NCBI GenBank assembly: GCA_024741835.1
Contig: JAENRP010000016.1
Coordinates: 226,568-290,567 of the forward strand
Direction: 5' to 3'
Origin: Diplocarpon mali
Taxonomy: Eukaryota > Ascomycota > Leotiomycetes > Helotiales > Drepanopezizaceae
DNA: 64,000 nucleotides
Part shown: positions 53,927-64,000 of the stretch, one piece after another
Position numbering within the stretch: position 1 is the first letter of the stretch
Layout of the letters: each line of letters begins with the position of its first letter
The notes under the pieces: generated by a model
The model's database searches: none
Told to the model about the DNA's origin: nothing
Seen by the model: the letters and a program-made list of their open reading frames with translations, nothing else
Made by a program: the position numbers and the translations under genes

Positions 53927-54910
53927 CCCCTACTTAGACCTTACTCCGATTGACCTATAGTTAGGAAAATAATAACTATCCTTTTATACTAATCCAACTC
54001 CTAGGTATCTCTTTAAATTAAAAACAATCAATTAATAGTAACCTCTATTAAAATCACTAATCCTACTTATAAAGCGGGACTAGGAGTCAAATTTCCTAAA
54101 AGCGTTCCTTTATAAGACTATATAACTTGACTCGCGGTCTAGGCCTAGGAGTCGATTTTAAAAACTTTCCTTTATAAGACTATATGACCTAATTCGCAGG
54201 GCAGGCCTAGGAGTTATCCTTAAGCCTACTAAGCCCCTACTATCTTTTGCAACCTTAGTATATCTTTAAACGCTTTAAACTTTACAACTGTCTTTAATAG
54301 CTTTATAAATCTATTTGCTATTATTTAATTAGTTAAGATATAGGTAATTAATAACTTATTCTTTATAATAAGATTATAAATAAAGTAATAGGTAATATTA
54401 ATATATTTCGATCGCTTATATAAGTGTGGATTCTTTATAAGTGCAATCGCCCTTATATTATTTGCTTAAAGATTAATATAATTTCTATCTTATCTAATAT
54501 ACTTAATAAAACCTATATCTTTTAGAACTTAGGCGATCTATAATCCTTGCTTACAATTTAATAATATTAATATATATTTGGCCTTAGTGCTTATAATAGC
54601 TATTGATTTCTACTTCCTACTTCCTTATAATATAGGTCTACTATATAGTATTATTACACTTTTAGATATACTTTTCTAACCTTTTATATTTGCCTAATTA
54701 GAATCAGTATATACCTTAAGCTTTGCACTTATATATTTCGTTAGTCTATATCTTACCTTTTATATAATTATTAATCGAAGGTACCTTCCAAGTCGCTTGA
54801 CTACATTCTTATATTAAATCGTCGGATCCTTTAGGTTCTGACTAAGTTGCTTAGTAATAAAGGTAATATCTAGTCTTATATATACTATAGTATATATAAT
54901 CGCTCTAATA
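53732..54910 (-). mobile_element. Copia element B, 3' segment (RT end, RNase H, 3' LTR)
   Basis: The 3' part of a minus-strand Copia element split by element A; the rest resumes at 61104. It carries its 3' LTR (53732-53926, 195 bp), the subterminal repeats (about 54050-54240) and the end of reverse transcriptase plus RNase H (about 54245-54910). It matches the plus-strand copy in element A over its length. Many CAA/CAG codons have become stops. A possible 5-bp duplication of its own target is ttatt at 53727-53731; the partner would lie beyond the window. Confidence 0.88.
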
Positions 54911-55105
54911 TATTGAGATAGTTGATATAGCCATCACTCTGATGTATTGTCATATGACCCTATTACTTAATTAATAGGATATTGATACGTATATAGCTAT
55001 AGGGAAGAAAGGGGTAACCTTCCTTCCTTAACTCTTACTAATATATCGACCATCGACCTTTAGAAGCCTCCTTTACCTATTACACTAACTTACTTAAGTT
55101 CAATA
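54911..55105 (+). repeat. 5' LTR of element A
   Basis: 195 bp, starting tattgagatag and ending gttcaata. Differs from the 3' LTR at 22 sites by my count, 21 of them transitions, many of the form TG to TA. Ends read TA...TA, probably mutated from TG...CA. Confidence 0.92.
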
Positions 55106-55120
55106 GGTTATAAGCCCTAG
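55106..55120 (+). other. Primer-binding site (initiator tRNA-Met, anticodon half)
   Basis: ggttataagccctag begins exactly after the 5' LTR. It is complementary, apart from RIP-like changes, to the anticodon region of initiator tRNA-Met (which contains ctcataacc). This matches the cleaved-tRNA priming known for Drosophila copia. Confidence 0.7.
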
Positions 55121-57039
55121 CTAGACTAATAATAGATTATTAACTTCCCTTAGAAAGCATTTGCGCCGTAACTGTTAATAAGAAGTTGAACGAGACTTAT
55201 AGTAAGAGGCAAGCAATTGGCAAATAGGAGGTGTGATTCCCTATTTAGCCAACCTGTATTGCAAGAGGTATGATTCCTTACTTTATAACCCCTTTAGTAC
55301 TACAAGAGGTATGATTCCTTGCTTTACTATATTTCGTAGGAAGTGTGATTCCCTGCATTATAGCTTAAAAACCCTTTTCGATAAGAGGACTTCCTTCCTA
55401 TTTAATACTTTTATAATACCGCTATTTAATCATTTCGACTTTTCGATAGGAGGAGTGCCCTTAACCATTTAATTTATTTGATTTTAATGCAATTTTATTT
55501 AAAACGGCAATAGCTTCTGATTCCGATCGAAACACTAGACCTAAAGACCTTTAACTCTTTCGAAAGAACTGGTAATAATAGTTCGACGATTTAGAGCTTT
55601 ACTTTAAGAGCAAAGGCATTGAAATAGTAATTTAAAAGACACTTATTAAATACGCGAGAATAGCCTTTTATACTCCCTCTACCGATTCGTCTACTTCTAC
55701 TTTAATAGCTAATATAACTATTAAGGATTTGCCAAATATATTAAATAAGCTTAGCTTAAGAGCTTTAGTAGATAATACCTAAGAATCCTAAAGGTAGATT
55801 TTAAATATAAAAAAGGAGAAGGAGTATAAGCTAGCCTTAGCTAAATATAAGCTTAAGATTAATAGAGGTTTAAGCAATAAAGATTAAAATTTTATTTAAG
55901 TTTATAATAATACAAAGATAAGATAAGATACTTTAAAGGTAAAATACTCTTAGATAACTGCCTTTAATACTTAGCATCTACTATAGCAAATCACTTTATT
56001 TTAATATAGAAAAGATAAAGATAGTAAGGATATAAATATAAATATAGACTCTACTTAGTTTATATTATATAAAGCAAGGAGGAGAGTAAAAGCTATAGAT
56101 CCTAAGATAGCTATGACTTTTAAGGAAACTTAGCTTTTTAATTTCCTATTTAATAGCCTCCCTTTTAAGTTCGCTATTATAAAACAATCTCTTCTTATTT
56201 GACCTAACCTTAAGATCTATAAGAAGATCGACCTCCTTTGAACTATTAAATAAGACCTTAAAGGACGCTTTAAATCGGCAAATGCCGTATTATAAGGCAA
56301 CAATAAGCCCGAGAAGAGGAAGGAGCGCGGGATAAGCCCTTAAGCTTATTAAGGATGCTACTTTTATAATAATACTTATAATATTACTAATTATAAAATT
56401 AAAAGGCAATTGATCGATATAGTCGCTAGCTTTAATATTAATAAGCAATCGAAGCAGAAGTTAAGAAGCAAACTACCCTTATCCCACCGAAGGCCGCAAC
56501 TACTAAGGAAAGGCAAAGGCAAAGGAAAAGGCTATTCAACTAAAACTTCAGCAGATACTTCTAATAATAATAGTAGGTTATTTAAACTTAAATCCACTTT
56601 TAATAATTCAAATAATAATTATAATAAAGATGCTCATATTTTAAAAGCCGATCTTTATAAGATCCTTAAATCCAACTAATATAGTAATACTAATTATATA
56701 GTATATATAATTAATAAATCCTACCTATTTAAAGGCCTGCTTATTAAAATAAAAAGGCGCTCTATTAAGGTTAGTAGTAGAAGGTTATATATAGACTTAA
56801 TAAGTATAGTAGAGATAAATGTTACTAGCGTTTCTTTCCTTTTATAAAATGTTCTTTTTATACTTAGCTTAAGTATTAATCTTTTATCTAATTATAAAAT
56901 TTATATAAAGTTAAATTGTATAAGAGTTTTTAATAATCAATTTATATAATTTATAAATAATAATTATAAAATGATCTTTAAAGTTAAAATCAAAGATAGA
57001 CTTTATATTATCTTAAAGGTGATATTATAAAAATTAACT

Positions 57040-57510
57040 CCTAAGCCAGACCTATAAGTGGGTTCCTTTAAGGAAAGTGCACTCTTTACCTTAATATAAT
57101 TAAATAAAGATAAGGAGAATAGATAGACTCTTAAGCTAAGATTGCGAGTAAAATTTATAAAAATGACTCTTAAGCTAAGACTATAGGTAGATTGCAAAGT
57201 ATCCTTAAAGATAACTCTTAAGCTAGGATTATAAGTGAATTTAATAGAAATGACTCTTAGGCTAAGACTATAAGTAGATTCTATAAATTTACTAATAATA
57301 ACTCTTAGGCCAGGATTATAAGTGAAATTTGTAGAAATGACTCTTAGGCTAAGACCGCGAGTGAAACTTGCGAATTTATTAAAGACAACTCTTAAGCTAG
57401 GACCGCAAGTAGATCTCGCTATTTCTAGGAAATCGACTCTTAAGCTAGGACCATAAGTAGATCTCGCGGTTTTATTAAAAACGACTCTTAAGCCGGGCTT
57501 ATAATTAGAA
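57040..57510. repeat. Ten-copy 39/48-bp in-frame tandem repeat in element A
   Basis: Each unit begins actcttaagc or actcttaggc followed by taggaccgcaagt-like sequence. Unit lengths run 39, 48, 39, 48, 39, 48, 48, 48, all divisible by three. In the element's sense direction each unit encodes a TLKLGPQV-like core. In several units the glutamine codon has become a stop. Confidence 0.9.
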
Positions 57511-60500
57511 AATAGCAAAACCTTAAACTGCTATTACTAGTCCTTTTTAGCCGCTAATAATAAAGCATCGATTGATAATAGGCTATTAAAGCTATTAAAA
57601 GCCGAAAGCCTATTAAGGTATTAGCTAATATATAAAAGATTTGCATATCTAAGGCTAAAGAAATTAAGGGACTTATATAAGGTCTTGACCTTAAAATAAA
57701 AGATCTAAGTACTAAAGGATCGCTTAGTATACCGAATTTATAAGCTAATAAAACTTCGAAATCGAACGCAAACTAAGCTTAGTTTATAGAAAGATTCGAT
57801 ACTAATACTAATATCCATTAATAGTACCGGACTATTTATAACCTTAATTAAAGGGAATAATTGGTTTTCTTAAATAGTAGATAACTCTACTTAATAGATA
57901 TAGACTATTTATGCTAAGACTAAATCTAAGCTTATAGAAAAGCTGGAAACTTAGAAAGTAATAAAGGAACGCTAGACCTAATTAAAGCTAATAGCTATTA
58001 GGTCTAATAACATATTAAAGATTAAGGTAAAGCTTAATAAATAAGTAAAATAAAGAGTTTATTATAAACTAACTATAATATACAAAGGTTCCTATTAAAA
58101 TAATATCGCTAAGCGAAGCATTTAGTAAGCAAAGACTAACTATCGCGCTCTACTATAAGATGCTAACTTACTACTAGAATTCTAAGACCTTACGGTTAAG
58201 GTAGACGTATACTTATAAAATAGAATAAGTAGTAGATTAATAGTTAATAGCACTTAAATATCGCTATATAAGGCATATTTAAAATAGAAACTAAGCCTAG
58301 ACTATATCTGCGTCTTTAAAAGCGTCTACTATTCTTATATTAGCCTAAAGTCCTAGCCTATAGGTATAAAAAGTAAAAAGCTAATAGACTAAGATAAAGA
58401 ATATATATTTATTAAGTATATTAAATAGATAATAAAGCAATAGATAGTATATGCGCTAGATCTAAGGCGAGTAATTATATCTTTAATAATTAAGTTCGAC
58501 AAATCTCGAAATAGAAGGAAGCTATCCTTAAAGCTTTATATATTTAAAGATTTACAAAGTATACTACTTAATAGTAATACTATCAAGCCGAACTAATAAC
58601 TCCTTTCTTTTAACTTAGGTATATTAAGCGCACCTGCTGATCGACGACTTACTAATTACCTAAAGGCCGAATAGACTATTCTTATTATCTGCGAATTGCC
58701 TAAAGTATAAAACAACTTTAATATTATCATCCCTTTAGTTAAAGCACTTAAGGTAAAAGATATTCCTAAAATAAGTACAAGTAATAATAAGCCTCTACTA
58801 TTAAAAAGTAATTCCTTAGATAATAAGCTTATAGAACCTACAGCCGAACTTATGTCTTTAAAGAGGAATAGAGACTTAGAACTAGAAGATACCTTAGATA
58901 AACGCAAGTCTAAGTGTATCTAAGCTATAATAGCGCATAGGATTTATAAGCTCAAACTTCAATAGAGCTTTAATAAAGATAATGCGTTCCTAGCTACTAA
59001 AGGGATAATGAAAATCTCTTTTCTAAAGATATATAATAAAGCTATTAATAATCTAAAGAATAGAGCAATATAAAGTAAGGCAATCTAAAAGGAGATAAGC
59101 TCTCTTATTACAAATAGCATATAGATAAAGGAACCGATACTAAAGGATATAAACCTAGTATTAACAAAGTAGGTCTTTATAATTAAAATATATGCAAATA
59201 AAACCCTAAAGCATTATAAGGCAAGGCTTATAGCTAAGGGCTTCTTTTAATAGTATAGAAAAGACTACTTTAATATATTTGCGCTAATAGTCCGCATAGA
59301 TACCCTTTGCATATTTATAGTAATAGTAGCTACTAAAGACCTTAAATGCAAATAGTATAATATTAAAAATGCATTTACTAAAGCGACTATAAAGGAACGG
59401 ATTTTTCTCTCTTAACCTAACGGTATTCCTATATACGCTAATCACTCTCTTTATATACTCTATAGTATCTATAGGCTTAAATAATCAACTTATAATTAAA
59501 ACCTCTTATATAGCTCTACTCTAATGGAAATAGGATTCGTTTAAAGCCTAGCTAACCCTTATCTATTTACCTATGCTAAGTATAGAATTAAGTTACTACT
59601 ATATATTAACGATATTACTATAGCTGCGAAAACGACTACTCAATTAGATTAGTTCTTTATAATAATTTAAAAACGTTTTAATACTAAGGATCTAAAGGGA
59701 ATTTATAAGATCCTTAGCATCTATATTATAAGGAACCGCTCTACTTAAGAACTCTAGTTAAACTAAGAGCAGTATATTAAGAAGATCCTAAACTAAATAG
59801 GACTTTCTACTTATACTCCTAACTTTAAGCCAAAGCGTACTCTAATTAAAGGAAAGTATAATAAGTTAAAGCCTATTAATAAAAATAAGTAAAAAGGAGA
59901 TCTGAAGAAGTATTAATAGGATATTAGAGCGATTATATATACTATGGTATATATAAGACCAGATATCGCCTTTATTATTAAGCAATTTAATTAGAACTTA
60001 AAGGATCTGATAATTTAATATAAGAATGCAATTAAGCGACTTAGAAGGTACCTTCGATTAATAATTATATAAAAGGTAAGATATAAATTAATAAAATATA
60101 TAAGCGCAAAGCTTAAAGTATATACCGATTCTAATTAGGCAAATATAAAAGGTTGGAAAAGTATATTTAAAAGCGTAGTAATACTATATAGCAGACCTAT
60201 ATCGTAAGGAAGTAGGAAGTAGAAATCAGTAGCTACCGCAAGCACTAAGGCTAAATATATATTAATATTATCAAATTGCAAGCAAAGATTATAAATCGCC
60301 TAAGTTTTAAAAGATATAGGTTTCGCTAAGTATATTAGATAAGATAGAAACTATATTAATCTTTAAGTAGATAATATAAGGACGATTGCACTTATAAAGA
60401 ATCTATATTTATATAAGCAATTGAAATATATCAATATTACCTACTACTTTATCTACGACCTTATTATAAAGAATAAGTTATCAATTACCTATATCTTAAC

Positions 60501-60599
60501 TAATTAAATAGTAGCAAATGGATTTATAAAGCTATTAAAGATAGTTGCAAAGTTTAAAGCATTTAAAGATATACTAGGGTTATAGAAGATAGTAGGGGC

Positions 60600-60780
60600 T
60601 TAATAGGCTTAAAGACGACTCCTAGGCCCGCCCTGCGAGTTAGGTTACGTAGTCTTATAAAGGAAAGTTTTTAAATCGACTCCTAGGCCTAAACTATAAG
60701 TTAAATCATATAGTCTTATAAAGGAATATTTTTAAAAATTTAACTCCTAGTCCTATCTTATAAATAGGATTAGTGATTTT
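60600..60780. repeat. Subterminal repeats upstream of 3' LTR, element A
   Basis: Three diverged copies of a ~66-bp unit, each with actcctaggcc near one end and gtcttataaaggaa near the other. The mirror copies in element B lie at about 54050-54240. The core gactcctaggcc...gcgagt resembles the internal 39/48-bp repeat core. Confidence 0.8.
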
Positions 60781-60903
60781 AATAGAGGTTGCTATTAATT
60801 AATTATTTTTAATTTAGAAAGATACTTAAAAGTTAGATTAGCGCAAAAGGATAGTTATTATTTTCCTAACTATAGGTCAATTAGAGTAAGGTCTAAATAA
60901 GGG

Positions 60904-61098
60904 TATTAAGATAGGTGATATAGCTATTACTCTAATATATTATCATATAACCCTATTGCTTAATCAGTAGGATATTAATACATATATAGCTATAGGAAAG
61001 AAAGAGGTAACCTTCCTTCCTTAACTCTTACTAATATATCGACCATCGACCTTTAAAAGCCTCCTTTACCTACTGCGCCGACTCACTTAAGTTCAATA
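60904..61098 (+). repeat. 3' LTR of element A
   Basis: 195 bp, tattaagatagg ... gttcaata, preceded by a weak purine tract (aaataaggg, about 60895-60903). Confidence 0.92.
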
Positions 61099-61103
61099 TA
61101 ATA

Positions 61104-64000
61104 TCCTATTAGTACTTCTTCAGATCTCCCCTTTACTTATTTTTATTAATAGGCTCCAACTTATTATACTTTCCTTCGATTAGAGTATACTTTGGCTTAA
61201 AGTTAGGAGTATAAGTAAAGAGTCCTATTCGGTTTAAGATCTTTTTAATATACTACTATTAGTCCAACTAGAGTTCTTAAGTAGAACGGTTCCTTATAAT
61301 ACAAATGCTAAGGATCTTATGAATTCCCCTTAGATCCTTAGTATTAAAACGTTTCCGAATTATTATAAAGAACCAATCTAATTAAGTAATTGTTTTCGCA
61401 GCTATAGCAATATTATTAATATATAATAGCAACTTAATTTTACGCTTAGTATAGGTAAATAGATAAGGGTCAGCTAGGCTTTAAATAAATCCTATTTCTA
61501 TTAAAGTAGAGCTATATAAGAGGTTCTAATTATAGGCTGATTGTTTAAGCTTATAAATACTGCAAAGTATATGAAGAGAGTAGCTAGTACGTATAGGAAT
61601 ACTATTAGGTCGGGAGAGAAAAATCCGTTCCTTTATAATCGCTTTAGTAAATGCATTCTTAATATTATACTATTTATATTTAAAGTTCTTAGCAGCTACT
61701 ATTGCTATAAATATGCAAAGGGTATCTATGCGAACTGTTAGTACGAATATATCGAAGTAGTCTTCTCTATACTATTAGAAGAAGCCCTTAGCTATAAGCC
61801 TTGCCTTATAATATTCTAAAGTCCTATTTACATATATCTTAATTATAAAGACCCACTTTATTAATACTAGGTTTACATCCTTTAGCATTAGTTCCTCTAT
61901 CTATATACTATTTGCAATAAGAGAGCTTATCTCTTCTTAGATTGCCTTATTTTATACTACTCTATTCTCTAGGTTATTAATAGCTTTATTATATATCTTT
62001 AGAAAAGAGATTTTCATTATCCCCTTAGTAGCTAGGAATGCATTATCTTTATTAAAGCTCTATTAAAGTTCGAGCTTATAAATCTTATATGCTATTATAG
62101 CCTAGATACGCTTAGACTTGCGTTTATTTAAAGTATCTTCCAGTTCTAAGTCTCTATTCCTCTTTAAAGATATAAGTTCAACTATAGGTTCTATAGGCTT
62201 ATTATCTAAGGAATCGCTTTTTAATAGTAAAGGCTTATTATTACTTATACCTATTTTAAGAATATCCTTTACTATAGGTACTTTAACTAAAGGAATAATA
62301 ATATTAAAGTTATTTTATACTTTAAGCAATTCGCAGACGATAGGAATAGTCTATTCGGCCTTTAGGCGACTAGTAGGTTATTAATTAGCAAGTGCGCTAA
62401 ATATGCTTAAGCTAAGAGAAAGGGGTTATTAGTTCGGCTTAATAGTATTACTATTAAGTAGTATACCTTGCGAATCTCTAAGTATATAGAGCTTTAAGGA
62501 TAGCTCCTTCCTATTTTAAGATTTGTCGAACTTAACTATTAAAGATATGATTACTTGCCTTAGATCTAGCGCATATACTATCTATTACTTTATTATTTAT
62601 TTAATATACTTAATAAATATATACTCTCTACCTTAGTCTATTAGCTTCTTGCTCTTTATATCCGCGGGCTAGGACTTCAGGCTAATATAGGAGTAGTAGA
62701 CGCTTTTAAAGACGCAGATATAATCCAGGCTTAGTTTCTATCCGAAATATGCCTTATATAGCAATATTCAAGTGCTATTAACTATTAATCTACTACCTAT
62801 TTTATTTTATAAGTATATATCTACTTTAATCGCAAGGTTTTAGAATTCTAATAGTAGGTTAGCATCTTATAATAGAGCGCAATAATCAGTCTTTGCTTAC
62901 TAGATGCTTCGCTTAGCAATACTATTCTAATAGGAACCTTTATATATTATAATTAATTTATAGTAAACTCCTTATTTTGCCTATTTATAAAGCTTTGCTT
63001 TAATCTCTAATATATTATTAGACTTAATAGCTATTAGCTTTAACTAAGTCCAGCGTTCCTCTATTACTTTTTAAGTTTCCAGCTTTTTTATAAGCTTAGA
63101 TTTAGTCCTAGCGCAAATAGTCTATATTTACTAAGTGGAGTTATTTACTATTTAAGAAAATTAATTATTTCCTTTAATTAAAGTTGTAAATAGTCTAATA
63201 GTATTAATAGATATTAGCGCTAGTATCGAATCTTTCTATAGACTAAGCTTAGTTTGCATCCAATTTTAAAGTTTTATTAGCTTGCAAATTCAGTATATTA
63301 GGCGATCCTTTAGTACTTAAATCTTCTATTTTAAAATTAAGACCTTATATAGGCCCTTTAATTTCTCTAGCCTTAGATACGCAAATCTTCTATATATTAG
63401 CTAATACCTTAATAGGCTTTCGGCTTTTAATAGCTTTAGTAGTCTATTATCAGTCGATACTTTATTATTAGCAGTTAAAAAGGATTAGTAATAGCAATTT
63501 AAGGTTTTGCTATTTTCCAATTGTAAGCCTGGCTTAAGAGTTGTTTTTAATAAAACCGCGAGATCTACTTGCAGTCTTGGCTTAGGAGTCGCTTCTGACG
63601 AATTCGCGAATTTCACTTGCGATCCTAGCCTAAGAGTCATTTCTGCGAATTTCACTTGCGATCTTAGCTTAAGAGTTATTATTAGCGAATCTATAAAATC
63701 TACTTACAGTCCTAGCCTAAGAGTTATTTCTATTAAATTTACTTATAATCCTAGCTTAAGAGTCATTTTTAAAGATACTTTACAATCTACCTATAGTCTT
63801 AGCTTAAGAGTCATTTTTGCGAATTTTACTTATAATCCTAGCTTAAGAGTCTATCTATTCTCTTTATCTTCGCTTAATTATATTAAGGTAAAAAGTGCAC
63901 TTTCTTTAAAGGAATCTACTTATAGGTTTGGCCTAAGAGTCAATTTCTATAATATTACCTTTAAGATAATATAAAGTCTATCTTTGATTTTAGCCTTAAA
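61104..64000 (-). mobile_element. Copia element B, 5' segment, continuing past window
   Basis: Continuation of element B on the minus strand after the element A insertion. Reading from right to left: the 39/48-bp repeat block (63507-63974 on the plus strand), integrase (about 62450-63450), spacer, and reverse transcriptase up to the break at 61104. The break falls between ggata- and -ttagagcg of the RT frame, and the missing part is found at 54910 and below. Its 5' LTR, gag and protease lie beyond the right edge. Mutation level is similar to element A, with some less altered codons in the repeat block. Confidence 0.9.
63507..63974. repeat. 39/48-bp tandem repeat block in element B
   Basis: Reverse-complement counterpart of the block at 57040-57510, with units ending cttaagagt or cctaagagt on the plus strand. 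Several units keep a CpG/CpA-containing core (ttgcgatcctagcc) that is mutated in A. Confidence 0.88.

Larger units (their letters stand above)
54911..61098 (+). mobile_element. Copia element A, complete but RIP-inactivated, nested in B
   Basis: A 6188-bp Ty1/Copia retrotransposon with two 195-bp LTRs and 5-bp duplications (taata at 54906-54910 and 61099-61103). Order on the plus strand: 5' LTR, primer site (55106-55120), gag with the ruins of a CCHC knuckle (about 55480-56680), protease region, 39/48-bp repeats (57040-57510), integrase (about 57580-58560, with a pre-integrase motif RFAYLRLKKLRDL), reverse transcriptase (about 59040-59960), RNase H (to about 60590, with YTDSN), subterminal repeats, polypurine remnant, 3' LTR. 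The order integrase-before-RT defines Copia. Nearly every domain is interrupted by TAA/TAG from CAA/CAG. The RT catalytic YxDD reads YIND near 59604. No functional protein can be made. Confidence 0.93.

Noticed and set aside
57003..57518. 171-codon antisense open frame with SLRV repeats
   Set aside because: It is the reverse strand of the element A repeat block; it stays open because units are multiples of three. The sense frame fits the polyprotein.
58656..58907. Serine-rich small ORF, seen again at 62118-62384
   Set aside because: Both are the antisense of the same spacer of the Copia polyprotein in oppositely oriented copies, not a new gene family.

Overview
The window comes from a filamentous ascomycete (Pezizomycotina; a leotiomycete is plausible but not proven). 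The evidence is genes with a few short introns, mostly 45-120 bp with GT-AG ends. The proteins are typical of filamentous fungi: PAS kinase, three-KH protein, Hut1-type transporter, Msg5-type phosphatase, Tpt1 and a TBC protein. An AT-rich terminal block of retrotransposons carries the CpA/TpG to TpA mutations of repeat-induced point mutation (RIP). There is no bacterial-style operon, CRISPR array, rRNA or convincing tRNA.

Layout. 1-2.4 kb: a minus-strand PXA-domain membrane gene running off the left edge, with a 958-bp intron. 3.3-6.8 kb: PAS kinase. 6.8-12.7 kb: sparse, one small coiled-coil orphan. 12.7-13.8 kb: GRF zinc-finger protein. 14.9-15.3 kb: broken 1-Cys peroxiredoxin. 16-17.1 kb: secreted-type membrane protein. 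18.2-18.7 kb: small orphan. 19.6-21.4 kb: aftiphilin-like trafficking protein. 21.9-24.3 kb: TBC1D5-like Rab-GAP with five exons and a likely GC-AG intron. 25.8-27 kb: three-KH RNA-binding protein with an intron that is in frame if retained. 28.4-29.8 kb and 30.3-30.7 kb: divergent HUT1 and coactosin genes. 31.6-33.9 kb: dual-specificity phosphatase. 33.9-42.9 kb: gene-poor, with one decayed coding stretch near 39.2-39.6 kb. 42.9-45.7 kb: large disordered fungal protein. 46.5-47.9 kb: F-box protein. 49.6-50.9 kb: tRNA 2'-phosphotransferase. 51.2-52.3 kb: double-stranded-RNA-binding-like protein.

From about 52.5 kb to the right edge the window is a three-layer stack of Ty1/Copia elements. Element C (minus strand) landed about 200 bp upstream of the dsRNA-binding-like gene. 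Element B (minus strand, 195-bp LTR) inserted into C. Element A (plus strand, 54911-61098, two 195-bp LTRs, 5-bp target duplication) inserted into B. A and B belong to one family. It carries an unusual 39/48-bp in-frame repeat between the protease and integrase regions, and a primer-binding site matching the anticodon region of initiator tRNA-Met, as in Drosophila copia. All three are inactivated by RIP-type stops.

The host genes are housekeeping or signalling genes with no evident shared pathway. Two weak themes are membrane traffic (PXA, aftiphilin-like, TBC, Hut1) and RNA biology (KH, Tpt1, dsRBD-like). I found no clear new multi-gene system. The most informative novelty is the nested retroelement structure and its internal repeats.
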